A DNA stretch of 16,682 nt, taken from contig CAYUHJ010000140.1 of the NCBI GenBank assembly GCA_964444365.1, positions 1 through 16,682 of the forward strand, in the 5' to 3' direction. The position numbers and the translations under genes are program-made. This document shows, in pieces, positions 6,977-13,812 of this stretch. How positions within the stretch are numbered: position 1 is the first letter of the stretch; the number at the start of each line of letters is the position of its first letter. The notes under the pieces were generated by a model. That model was given only the letters and a program-made list of their open reading frames with translations. It had not been told where the DNA came from and ran no database searches. Source of the stretch: CAYUHJ01 sp964444365. GTDB taxonomy: Bacteria; Planctomycetota; Planctomycetia; Gemmatales; Gemmataceae.

Positions 6977-7576
6977 TCAAGGGGTTTTCCGAGGGATCGC
7001 CGGGAACATGGCCCCAACCCGCCGAACAACGTTCCGCTCGACACCCGGCAATTGCCGCAGTGGGAAAACCAGCTGGCTCTCGACAGTCAGGACACCTGCC
7101 GAGATGTCGTCCAAGTTGCGGGCACCCCGAAACTCCGGGCCAAGCAGGTGCGACAACTGGTTAGCTTGGGCCAATTCAAATTCAGCAGTGTAAGCGTGAA
7201 GCTCGGTGAAGAGCCGCTGTTCGACGGTGGCGGCCGCACCGGGCAACGCCCTCCCGGCGGCGACATCAAGATGGTGGACGCCCTCATGCACTGTCGACAG
7301 CATCAGACCGTGAATTTGTTCGGGGGTTGCGTGCGGGTTGCCAAGAATTCCTTGGCCGCCGAGGACGACCGGATTCTCCCCCGGTGCGAGTCCGCCGACC
7401 GGAGGCATCGCGTCGTCGAATAGCACCTCCAACTGTCCGCTGCGAGCACGGTTCATCACCTTTCGCGAGGTCGCCGTCGGGTTGGGCAGTGCGTCGTGAG
7501 CGTCGAGGATCGCGTCGAGCAAGCGCTGCCGATCCGGGTGGCCGCGCATCGCCGCGAGTTGCTGGGGCGAATACAT
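6977..7576 (-). CDS. Putative zinc metallopeptidase-like protein (HEGVHH motif), possibly 5'-truncated
   Basis: A 199-aa protein with a zincin-type signature, STVHEGVHHLD: H97, E98 and H101 form HEXXH. Glutamates at 125 and 132 (FTELHAYTAEFE) lie at a plausible distance for a third zinc ligand. No signal peptide or membrane segment is visible. I cannot assign a named family; the compact single domain resembles metallopeptidase domains found at the C-termini of polymorphic toxins, which is inference. The start is uncertain. ATG 7576 has only a weak GGG 8 nt upstream, and GTG 7591 in the same frame has none. The one strong ribosome-binding site nearby (GGAGGT, 7638-7643) leads to GTG 7631 in another frame, and this frame has a TGA at 7619-7621. 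The 5' end may be frameshifted or decayed. Confidence 0.65.
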   Translation of the reverse strand: MYSPQQLAAMRGHPDRQRLLDAILDAHDALPNPTATSRKVMNRARSGQLEVLFDDAMPPVGGLAPGENPVVLGGQGILGNPHATPEQIHGLMLSTVHEGVHHLDVAAGRALPGAAATVEQRLFTELHAYTAEFELAQANQLSHLLGPEFRGARNLDDISAGVLTVESQLVFPLRQLPGVERNVVRRVGAMFPAIPRKTP

Positions 7577-7637
7577 GTCGTGTGCCCACACAGCGAAGCA
7601 AGTCGTTCCGACCGAGTCTCATCGTCTCCACGACTGC

Positions 7638-7643
7638 ACCTCC
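7638..7643 (-). promoter_or_regulatory. Strong Shine-Dalgarno out of frame with the HEXXH gene
   Basis: GGAGGT on the minus strand lies 6 nt before GTG 7631, which is followed in the same frame by ATG 7622. That frame is not the HEXXH frame (offset by one base). After about 20 codons it overlaps the HEXXH gene and becomes Arg/Pro-rich shadow sequence. A single-base insertion or deletion between about 7577 and 7618 would join it to the HEXXH frame, suggesting a former or misread start. Confidence 0.4.
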
Positions 7644-7684
7644 GCTTACAGTTACCTCTCATCACTGACCGGCGAATCACCCAC

Positions 7685-9349
7685 TCACTTCTTCTCCGGC
7701 GGCAGCCACTCCTTTTGCGGCGGCGGGGGCTCGACGCCTTTCAGTTCCAGCGTCGTCACCTTGTTAGACGCCAGGTCCACCACCCGAATTCGATGGGCGT
7801 TCGTGTCCGCGACGTACGCCTTGCCGCCGGCGATGCTGATGCCGGACGGCTCGTTGAAGGCGGGCTCCTTGCCGTCCTTGATGTCGATCGTCTCGCACTT
7901 CTTCGTCTTCGGGTCGAGCAGTTTGAGCTTGCTGTTGTAGGTGTCCGCGACGACCAGCTTGCCGTCGTGGGCGGCGACGCCGAGGGCGTGCTGGATGCGG
8001 ACCTCCTTGCCGGTGCCGTCCTTGTCGCCGAAGTCGAACAGGCCCAGGCCGACGACCGTCTCGACGCGGCCCTCGCCGTTCAGGGGGACTTTGCGGACCG
8101 CGCTGACCTCGCTGTCCGCGACGTACAGGAACTTGCCGTCCGTGGTCAGGCCGCTCGGCTGGGCGAAGTTGGCGGCGTACAGCGGGCCGTCCTTGATGTT
8201 CTCCCGGCCGTCGCCGGCGTAGGGGCCGATCAGCTTCTTTTCGAGGTCCATCTTCCAGATCTGGTGGTGCCCCGCCATCGCGATGAACAGGTCCTTCCCG
8301 ACGAGGAGGATGTCCCACGGCGAGTTCAGCCCGACGTCCGTGGCCTTGTCCGGGCGGTCCATCATCCGGGACTCCTGCGACTGCGACCCGGTCCCCGCGA
8401 CGGTGGACACGGTGCCCGCCTTCAGGTCGAGGGCGCGGATCGCGTGGTTCTTGCGGTCCGCGACGTAGAGCGTGTCGCCGTCGAGGGCGAGCCCCTGCGG
8501 GTCGTCGAACTGGGCGTCCGCGAACTTGCCGTCCTTCCGGCCGGGGCTGCCGGTGCCGGCCGCCGCGAGCTTCTGGCCGTCGAGGTCGGTCACGATCACG
8601 CGGTGGTGCGTGCTGTCCGAGATGAACAGCCGCTTGCCCTTCTCGTCCGCCAGGACTTTGCCGGGGAAGAACAGCGGGGTGTCCCCCTTCTCGCGGAACC
8701 GGACGAGGTCGAACCGCGTCGGCTTCGCGTCGAGCGTCTTGTCCTCCTTGTGTTTCGCGACGAGCCGGGCGACGGCGCGTTCGAGGATCTCGTACTGCCC
8801 TTCGCCGCTGGTCATGCCGACGAGCTTGCGGTTCGGGACGAACACCGCGAACGACGGCCAGGAGTTCACGCCGTACCGGTCCCAGATCTTGTGGTCCGCG
8901 TCGTTCACGACCGGGTGGGCGATCTCGTACCGGAGGATCGCCTTGCGGATGCTCTTGGTGTCCTTCTCGTTCTCGAACTTCGCGCTGTGGACGCCGATCA
9001 CGACGAGTTCGTTCGGGTACTTCTTTTCCAGCTTCGCGAGGTCCGGCAGGATGTGGATGCAGTTGATGCAGCAGAGCGTCCAGAAGTCGAGGATGACGAC
9101 CTTGCCCTTCAAGTCCTTCGCGGCGAGCGGCCCGGCGGTGTTCAGCCAGGCGACGCCGCCGTCGAGGTCGAGCTTCGGGTTGTCGTCGGACTTGTCGGCC
9201 GCGACAGCCGCGACGGCGGCGACCGGGTACGGGACGCTGGCCCCGGCGGTCCAGCCGACGGCGGCCAGGGCGGCGACGAGCCCCGCGACGAGTGCTCCGA
9301 GGGCGGGCGCGGTCCAGTTCGACGAGGTGCGGTCGGCCGGCGGGGTCAT
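7685..9349 (-). CDS. NHLRC2-like thioredoxin/NHL-repeat protein
   Basis: A 554-aa protein combining a thioredoxin-like domain with an NHL beta-propeller, the architecture of animal NHLRC2 and bacterial relatives. An N-terminal hydrophobic segment (about 15-50) is a signal anchor. The thioredoxin fold covers about 60-200 and holds WTLCCINC (C93, C94, C97), the characteristic CCINC redox motif, plus a cis-Pro region at NSWPSF (162-167). Repeats ending in LYVAD, LFIAM, LYVAD, VVADT and YVADT (about 225-535) are propeller blades. The expected role is thiol redox chemistry outside the inner membrane; the substrate is unknown. ATG 9349 has GGAG 7 nt upstream and is preferred over an in-frame ATG 33 nt further upstream. 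A promoter is predicted at 9381-9409. It is the first gene of the minus-strand block. Confidence 0.9.
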   Translation of the reverse strand: MTPPADRTSSNWTAPALGALVAGLVAALAAVGWTAGASVPYPVAAVAAVAADKSDDNPKLDLDGGVAWLNTAGPLAAKDLKGKVVILDFWTLCCINCIHILPDLAKLEKKYPNELVVIGVHSAKFENEKDTKSIRKAILRYEIAHPVVNDADHKIWDRYGVNSWPSFAVFVPNRKLVGMTSGEGQYEILERAVARLVAKHKEDKTLDAKPTRFDLVRFREKGDTPLFFPGKVLADEKGKRLFISDSTHHRVIVTDLDGQKLAAAGTGSPGRKDGKFADAQFDDPQGLALDGDTLYVADRKNHAIRALDLKAGTVSTVAGTGSQSQESRMMDRPDKATDVGLNSPWDILLVGKDLFIAMAGHHQIWKMDLEKKLIGPYAGDGRENIKDGPLYAANFAQPSGLTTDGKFLYVADSEVSAVRKVPLNGEGRVETVVGLGLFDFGDKDGTGKEVRIQHALGVAAHDGKLVVADTYNSKLKLLDPKTKKCETIDIKDGKEPAFNEPSGISIAGGKAYVADTNAHRIRVVDLASNKVTTLELKGVEPPPPQKEWLPPEKK

Positions 9350-9380
9350 CGAGGTTCTCCGGCGGTAGGGGGGTGGTGTC

Positions 9381-9409
9381 ATGCTACCCGAACGCCCGGC
9401 CGGGGTGAA
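9381..9409 (-). promoter_or_regulatory. Candidate sigma70-type promoter for the NHL thioredoxin gene
   Basis: On the minus strand, TTCACC (9409-9404) and TAGCAT (9386-9381) are separated by 17 nt, and each matches its consensus hexamer at 4 of 6 positions. The expected transcript start near 9374 would leave a leader of about 25 nt carrying the GGAG ribosome-binding site of ATG 9349. Confidence 0.4.
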
Positions 9410-9466
9410 CAGGTTCTCGGGCGAAGGCCGGCGGGCCGTTCGCTTTCCGCCGCCGCGGCGTATCCT

Positions 9467-9490
9467 GGGCTGGGACCGTTCCCCCAGCCC
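9467..9490. other. GC-rich hairpin upstream of the membrane-protein gene
   Basis: GGGCTGGG (9467-9474) pairs perfectly with CCCAGCCC (9483-9490) across an 8-nt loop, 15 nt before GTG 9506. It directly follows TATCCT (9461-9466), a possible -10 element for which no good -35 is seen. It could be a 5' leader structure; evidence for function is weak. Confidence 0.3.
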
Positions 9491-9505
9491 CGAGCCGCGG
9501 CCCCG

Positions 9506-10864
9506 GTGAACCTCTTCTGCGCCCCCCGCCGGCACCTCCGCGAGAACCCGGCCGGCCCGGTGGCGGTTCTGGTCGCCCTTGCGTGCGTGGTCCTGCCCGC
9601 GACCGACTTCTGGCGGTCGACCCCGGCGCGGGTATGGGTCGGGGACACGCTGCCGGTCGTCCCGACGGTGGTGCAGATGCACCGGCACGGCGACCGCGAC
9701 CTGACCCGCCTGCTGCCGCCCAACCCGCGGTCCGACCGGTGGAACCTCTTCCCCCCTGGGGAAGTGCCGTACTTCGTGCGGACCGTGCCGACCCGCCCCG
9801 GCGTGTACTCCGGGTACTCCGCCGGGATGGAACTGTTCGCGTGGCCGGGGGTGCTGCTCGCCGACGCGCGGGGGGCGGACCTGGACGCGGACGGCGTGCA
9901 GGTCGACATCGAGCAGAAGACCGCCGCCGCCGTCGCGGCCCTGTCGCTGGGGCTGTTCTTCCTGACGGCGCTGCACGTCGGGCCGCCCGGTGCCGCGTTC
10001 GTCACCGCGCTGCTGCTGGCGACCGGGTCCGCGTACCTGACAACCCTGAGCCAGATCCCCTGGCACCAGACGGGCGTCGCGTTCTGGATCAGCGTCGTCG
10101 TGTTCGTCGAGTTCCGCAGTGGCGGGAAGCCGAGCCTCGCCGGGACGGTAATCCAGGCCATCGCGTGCGGGCAGATGCTGAACTGCCGGCCGTCCGCGGT
10201 GACGTTCCTCGTCCCGTTCGGAATCTGGGTGTTCGCCCGCGACCCCCGTCGGGGGGTGGTGCTGCCGGCGGTCGCGCTGCTGTCCTTCCTGCCGTGGGCG
10301 TGGCTGTACGTCGCGATCTACCGGCAACCCCTCGGCCCGCCGTCGGCGTTCCTTTCGGACGGGCAGAACTGGAACTTCGCGGCGAACCTGGACGGCGTGC
10401 TCTACAGCCCCGGCCGCGGGCTGTTCGTGTACCAGCCGTGGCTCCTGCTCCTGCCGTTGCTGCTGCGAAGGGACGTGCGAGCCGACGCCGACCGGCCGAC
10501 GCCCACCGGGTGGCTCGCCTTCGCCGCGGGCTATGCGTTCCTGCACTGCCTGCTGATCGGGTCGTGGTGGGGGTGGTGCGGCGGGTGGTGCTACGGCCCC
10601 CGGCTCGTGTCGGAAACGATCCCCGTTCTCGGCCTGCTGGTCGTGCGGCCGGTGGGCTGGCTGCTCCAGCGGGCGTGGGGGTGGCCGTTGCTCGCGGTCG
10701 TCGCGGCGGTCGGGTTCGCGGTGCACTACCCCGGCGTGTACGGCCGGGGGATCCGCTGGAACGGCGACCCCAACAACATCGACAAGCACCAGTACCGCGC
10801 GTGGGACCTGGAAGATGCCCCGTTCCTGTACGACGTCCGCCACCCCGTTCCCCGCGGCCGGTGA
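9506..10864 (+). CDS. Multi-pass membrane protein, GT-C glycosyltransferase-like
   Basis: A 452-aa inner-membrane protein. Hydrophobic segments are visible near 17-32, 140-156, 162-178, 190-202, 230-243, 250-272, 308-320, 335-352, 370-385 and 391-406. A hydrophilic extracytoplasmic-type loop (33-110) separates the first two, as in GT-C lipid-linked sugar transferases. WWGWCGGWCYGPRLVSE (354-370) resembles the WWGGWxxGPRY motif common in bacterial GT-C-like membrane proteins, and SPGRGLFVYQPW (301-312) is another landmark of this group. Donor and acceptor are unknown, and catalytic acidic residues cannot be assigned with confidence. GTG 9506 is chosen because the basic N-terminus and first helix begin there, although no clear Shine-Dalgarno is present and no ATG lies nearby in frame. 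The Uma2-family gene follows after 18 nt. Confidence 0.75.
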   Translation: MNLFCAPRRHLRENPAGPVAVLVALACVVLPATDFWRSTPARVWVGDTLPVVPTVVQMHRHGDRDLTRLLPPNPRSDRWNLFPPGEVPYFVRTVPTRPGVYSGYSAGMELFAWPGVLLADARGADLDADGVQVDIEQKTAAAVAALSLGLFFLTALHVGPPGAAFVTALLLATGSAYLTTLSQIPWHQTGVAFWISVVVFVEFRSGGKPSLAGTVIQAIACGQMLNCRPSAVTFLVPFGIWVFARDPRRGVVLPAVALLSFLPWAWLYVAIYRQPLGPPSAFLSDGQNWNFAANLDGVLYSPGRGLFVYQPWLLLLPLLLRRDVRADADRPTPTGWLAFAAGYAFLHCLLIGSWWGWCGGWCYGPRLVSETIPVLGLLVVRPVGWLLQRAWGWPLLAVVAAVGFAVHYPGVYGRGIRWNGDPNNIDKHQYRAWDLEDAPFLYDVRHPVPRGR

Positions 10865-10870
10865 GTCGGG

Positions 10871-10876
10871 TATCTT
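10871..10876 (+). promoter_or_regulatory. Possible -10 element placing a leaderless start at the Uma2 gene
   Basis: TATCTT (10871-10876) lies 6 nt before ATG 10883, inside the 18-nt gap after the membrane-protein gene. Transcription from it would begin at or within a base or two of the ATG, giving a leaderless message. The -35 region at 17-nt spacing (TTCCCC) is poor, and read-through from the upstream gene is equally possible. Confidence 0.25.
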
Positions 10877-10882
10877 GCGGGT

Positions 10883-11524
10883 ATGAACATCCCGTTCCGA
10901 CCCCCGATCCGCACCGTCGCGGACCTGCTCCGTCACCTCGGCGACGTGCCCGCCTCCCGCGTTCGCTTTAACCCCGTCCCCGGCACCGCGACCGTCGCGG
11001 ACCTGGGCACGCCGGGGAACGAACTCTGCGAGATCATCGAAGGCGTCCTCGTGGAGAAGGCCGTGGGACACGCGGAATCATTCCTGGGCCTCTGGATCGG
11101 CACCCTGGTGAACATGTACGTCGTTCCGAGGAAGCTCGGCTACTGCACCGGGGCCGACGGATTCACCGAATTGAGCACGGGGAACACTCGCGCCCCCGAT
11201 GTCTCGTTCTTCTCCTGGGACAGCGTCGCGGGTCGCCGCCGGCCGACGCAGCCGTACCCGCGACTGGCACCTGACTTCGCCGTGGAAGTCTTGAGCCCGT
11301 TCAACACTCGGGCCGAGATGAAGCGCAAGCGAACCGAGTTCTTCGCCTCCGGGACAAGACTGATCTGGGAAATCGACCCGCGGGCTCAGATCGCTCGCGT
11401 GTACACGGCCGTTGACGTCTTCACCGAACTCACCAGGGCCGACACGCTCAACGCCGATCCCGTTCTGCCAGGTTTCACGATCCCGCTCGGCGAACTCTTC
11501 GACTACTACAACGAGAACGGATGA
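10883..11524 (+). CDS. Uma2 family (DUF820) PD-(D/E)XK nuclease-fold protein
   Basis: A 213-aa protein of the Uma2/DUF820 family, which has a restriction-endonuclease-like fold and is heavily expanded in planctomycetes and cyanobacteria; its biological role is unsettled. Family landmarks are EIIEGVLVEK (50-59), TRAPDVSFF with D106, PDFAVEVLSP with D131 and E135, K147 in the MKRKRTEFF stretch, and GTRLIWEIDP (157-166). The spacing of D106, E135 and the following Lys is consistent with an intact PD-(D/E)XK-like active site. Length is typical for the family. ATG 10883 follows the upstream stop by 18 nt and has only a weak GCGGGT before it; a possible -10 at 10871-10876 suggests leaderless expression. 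The YhaM-like gene starts 6 nt after its stop, so the two are probably co-transcribed. Confidence 0.88.
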   Translation: MNIPFRPPIRTVADLLRHLGDVPASRVRFNPVPGTATVADLGTPGNELCEIIEGVLVEKAVGHAESFLGLWIGTLVNMYVVPRKLGYCTGADGFTELSTGNTRAPDVSFFSWDSVAGRRRPTQPYPRLAPDFAVEVLSPFNTRAEMKRKRTEFFASGTRLIWEIDPRAQIARVYTAVDVFTELTRADTLNADPVLPGFTIPLGELFDYYNENG

Positions 11525-11530
11525 CCCGCC

Positions 11531-12556
11531 ATGACCCGCGGCAAACCGAAGCCCGTCATCGTGCCGTTGCACCAGCTGCAGGCCGGGCAGTCCGCCGACT
11601 TCTTCGCCCTGCTCGCCGAAAAGAGCCGGGGGAGCACCCGCGAGGGGAAGCCGTTCTTCTCCTGCAAGTTCCGCGACGCGAAGCGGACCGTGGCCGTCAT
11701 GGTCTGGGGAGACGCGGCGTTCTTCGCCGACTGCGAGGAGCGGTGGCAGCCGGGGCAGGCGTTCAAAATCCGCGGCACGTTCTCCGAGCACGAGAAGTAC
11801 GGGCCGAAGGTCGACGTCACCCACATCCGGGAAGCGACCGAGGCCGACCGTGCCGACGGGTTGGACGAGTCGCAACTCGTCGACCGGTCGCGGTTCGACT
11901 CCGCCCAGATGTTCGCGGAGTTGCGGGAACTCGCCGGACGAGAGATCGCCGACCCGCCGGTACGGGTGCTGGTGCTCGCGACTCTCGACAGGCACGCCGC
12001 CGCGTTGATGCAACTCCCGGCGTCGCCCCGGCACTACTTCCCGTTCCCCGGCGGCTGGCTCGAACACACGCTGGGCGTGACGAAGTCGTGCCTGTCCCTC
12101 GCGGACCGGTACGTCGCGCACTACCCGGAACTGAAGCCGCCGTTGAACCGCGACCTCGTCGTCGCCGGGGCGGTGTTGCACGAGATCGGCCGGGTGCTCG
12201 AGCTGACACCCGGCGTGCCGGGCCAGACCGCGGAACCGACCGTCGACGGCCGGCTGTTCGGGAACCTGATGCTCGGCCGCGACCTCGTCCGCGCGGAAGC
12301 GGCCGCCGTCCCCGACCTGAACCCGGACCTGTTGCGGCTGCTGGAACACCTCCTCGTCAGCTACCTCGCGATCCCCGAGTGGGGCTCGCCGCGGCTGCCG
12401 GCCATTCCCGAAGTGCTGATCCTCCACCACGCCGACGACCTGGACGCGAAGCTGGAGATGTTCGTCCGGTGCCTGACCCGCGACGCGGCCGACGGCCCGT
12501 TCACCGACCGCGACCCGATCCTGGGCAAGCACCTCCTCAAACAGCGGACGCTGTGA
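11531..12556 (+). CDS. YhaM/CBF1-like protein: OB-fold plus HD domain (3'-5' exoribonuclease family)
   Basis: A 341-aa protein with the two-domain layout of YhaM-type 3'-5' exoribonucleases. An N-terminal OB-fold nucleic-acid-binding domain spans about 10-100 (FFSCKFRDAKRTVAVMVW, GQAFKIRGTF). A C-terminal HD-type domain spans about 145-320: GGWLEHTLGV with H179, LNRDLVVAGAVLHEIGRV with H217, EHLLVSYL with H273, and LILHHADDLDAKLE with H299/H300. The overall match is good, but several usual metal-ligand positions differ from the family as I recall it: HD is HE (E218), the expected GH is GN (244-245), and the expected SHH is SYL (277-279). It may therefore be an altered or inactive enzyme. ATG 11531 lies 6 nt after the Uma2 stop, with only weak Shine-Dalgarno sequence. 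RNA substrate and role are unknown. Confidence 0.85.
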   Translation: MTRGKPKPVIVPLHQLQAGQSADFFALLAEKSRGSTREGKPFFSCKFRDAKRTVAVMVWGDAAFFADCEERWQPGQAFKIRGTFSEHEKYGPKVDVTHIREATEADRADGLDESQLVDRSRFDSAQMFAELRELAGREIADPPVRVLVLATLDRHAAALMQLPASPRHYFPFPGGWLEHTLGVTKSCLSLADRYVAHYPELKPPLNRDLVVAGAVLHEIGRVLELTPGVPGQTAEPTVDGRLFGNLMLGRDLVRAEAAAVPDLNPDLLRLLEHLLVSYLAIPEWGSPRLPAIPEVLILHHADDLDAKLEMFVRCLTRDAADGPFTDRDPILGKHLLKQRTL

Positions 12557-12564
12557 TTCAGTCG

Positions 12565-12585
12565 GTCACTCGCTCCGCGAGTGAC
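12565..12585. repeat. Small palindrome, first of a mirrored pair
   Basis: GTCACTCGC pairs perfectly with GCGAGTGAC across loop TCC, 9 nt after the stop of the YhaM-like gene. Its core is the reverse complement of the core of the palindrome at 12635-12655. It could form a terminator hairpin for the upstream operon, although no U tract follows. Confidence 0.6.
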
Positions 12586-12634
12586 TGCGCTTCCACCCTG
12601 AGAAACGAATGTCCCTCCCTCGGGACAGGAGCCC

Positions 12635-12655
12635 GCAACTCGCGGAGCGAGTTGC
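12635..12655. repeat. Small palindrome, second of a mirrored pair
   Basis: GCAACTCGC pairs perfectly with GCGAGTTGC across loop GGA. With the 12565-12585 palindrome it forms a larger inverted arrangement, the outer flanks being GTCGG on the left and CCGAC on the right. The 49 nt between them contain a minor GTCCC/GGGAC stem and no gene. Confidence 0.6.
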
Positions 12656-12699
12656 CGACCTTGACGCACCGCGTCGCCCTGCCCCGGTTCCAGTTCATC

Positions 12700-12729
12700 T
12701 TGCCCGCGCCCCCCGGTTCGGGGTAAGAC
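12700..12729 (+). promoter_or_regulatory. Weak candidate promoter for the epimerase gene
   Basis: TTGCCC (12700-12705) and TAAGAC (12724-12729) are separated by 18 nt, with 4 of 6 and 3 of 6 consensus matches. A start near 12736 would give a leader of about 28 nt carrying the GGAGGGG ribosome-binding site. Found by eye in GC-rich DNA. Confidence 0.25.
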
Positions 12730-12763
12730 TCCGGGCCACGGAGTTTCCCACGGAGGGGCGGAC

Positions 12764-13702
12764 ATGCCGACGAAAGTGCTGATCACCGGCGGGGCGGGGT
12801 ACATCGGGTCGGTCCTGACCCCCCTCCTGCTCAAGGAAGGGTTCGCGGTCCACGTCCTCGACAACTTCATGCTCCAGCAGACGAGCCTCGCGGAGTGCTG
12901 TGCGGACCCGAACTTCACCGTCACCCGCGGCGACGCCCGGGACAAGTCCGTGATGACGAAGGCCCTCAAGGACGCGGACGTCGTCATCCCGCTGGCGGCG
13001 ATCGTCGGCGCGCCGATGTGCAACCTCGACCAGACGGCCGCCAAGTCCACGAACCTCGACGCGATCAAGCTGCTGCTCTCGCTGCGGTCGAACGCGCAGC
13101 GGATCGTGCTGCCGAACACGAACAGCGGCTACGGCATCGGCGAGAAGGGCAGCTTCTGCACGGAAGAGAGCCCGCTCCGGCCGATCAGCCTCTACGGCAA
13201 GACGAAGGTCGAGGCCGAGCTCGCCACGCTGGAGGCCGGCAACTCGATGACGTTCCGGCTCGCCACCGTGTTCGGCATGTCGCCCCGGATGCGGATCGAC
13301 CTGCTGGTGAACGACTTCGTGTACCGCGCCGTGAACGACCGGGCGGTCGTCGTGTTCGAGGGGCACGCGAAGCGGAACTACATCCACGTCCGCGACGTGA
13401 GCCGGGCGTTCCTGCACGGGATCGCGAACTTCGAGAAGATGCAGGGGCACGCGTACAACGTCGGCCTTTCCGACGCGAACCTGTCGAAGGTCGAACTGTG
13501 CGCGGAGATCCGCAAGCAGCTGCCGGGGTTCGTGTGCCTGGAAGCCCCGGTCGGCGAGGACCCGGACAAGCGGGACTACATCGTGTCGAACGCGAAGATC
13601 GAGAAGACCGGGTTCCGCCCCCAGCACGGGCTGCAGGACGGCATCCGCGAACTCATCAAGGGGTACACGATCCTGCGGAACGCGAAGTTCTCGAACGTGT
13701 GA
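12764..13702 (+). CDS. NAD-dependent sugar-nucleotide epimerase/dehydratase (extended SDR)
   Basis: A 312-aa extended short-chain dehydrogenase/reductase of the WcaG/GalE type, acting on a nucleotide-activated sugar in the cytoplasm. The Rossmann NAD-binding motif GGAGYIGS spans 9-16, with D33 at the end of the second strand. PLAAIVGAP (76-84) is the usual post-strand-4 segment. The catalytic region NTNSGYG (118-124) and the YGKTK active site (Y144, K148) are intact. FRLATVFG (164-171) and KRNYIHVRDVSRA (203-215) are conserved substrate-domain motifs. The exact sugar cannot be told from sequence alone. GGAGGGG (12752-12758) lies 5 nt before ATG 12764, an unusually clear ribosome-binding site here. 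Two glycosyltransferase genes follow, suggesting glycan assembly, but a 260-nt repeat-rich gap separates it from them. Confidence 0.9.
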   Translation: MPTKVLITGGAGYIGSVLTPLLLKEGFAVHVLDNFMLQQTSLAECCADPNFTVTRGDARDKSVMTKALKDADVVIPLAAIVGAPMCNLDQTAAKSTNLDAIKLLLSLRSNAQRIVLPNTNSGYGIGEKGSFCTEESPLRPISLYGKTKVEAELATLEAGNSMTFRLATVFGMSPRMRIDLLVNDFVYRAVNDRAVVVFEGHAKRNYIHVRDVSRAFLHGIANFEKMQGHAYNVGLSDANLSKVELCAEIRKQLPGFVCLEAPVGEDPDKRDYIVSNAKIEKTGFRPQHGLQDGIRELIKGYTILRNAKFSNV

Positions 13703-13725
13703 CTCCGGTTCTGATTCAACTTGAT

Positions 13726-13801
13726 TTGTCGGTCGGACCGAGTCTTCGAGGCCCGACATTGCGCTACACGTCGGGCCTCGAAGACTCGGCCCGACCGACA
13801 A
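13726..13801. repeat. 32-bp inverted repeat (long hairpin)
   Basis: Arms 13726-13757 and 13770-13801 are reverse complements with one mismatch, separated by a 12-nt loop. It begins 24 nt after the epimerase stop. It could terminate transcription or be a small non-autonomous, MITE-like or REP-like element. No transposase or target-site duplication was identified. Confidence 0.8.
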
Positions 13802-13812
13802 GACTGGAAGAG

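Noticed and set aside
6960..6980. TTG 6980 as the start of the 159-aa protein
   Set aside because: It overlaps the preceding stop codon and lacks a ribosome-binding site; ATG 6959 has GAGG at 6 nt.
7496..10864. A 1122-codon plus-strand open frame covering the NHL-thioredoxin gene in antisense
   Set aside because: Only its last 452 codons (from GTG 9506) look like a protein. The rest is Arg/Val/Asp-rich shadow sequence opposite a gene with clear domains, as expected from high GC at third positions.
7685..11071. A 1128-codon minus-strand open frame extending the NHL-thioredoxin gene upstream
   Set aside because: The upstream 574 codons run antisense to the membrane-protein gene and are Pro/Arg/His-rich. 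A good ribosome-binding site and signal anchor put the start at 9349.
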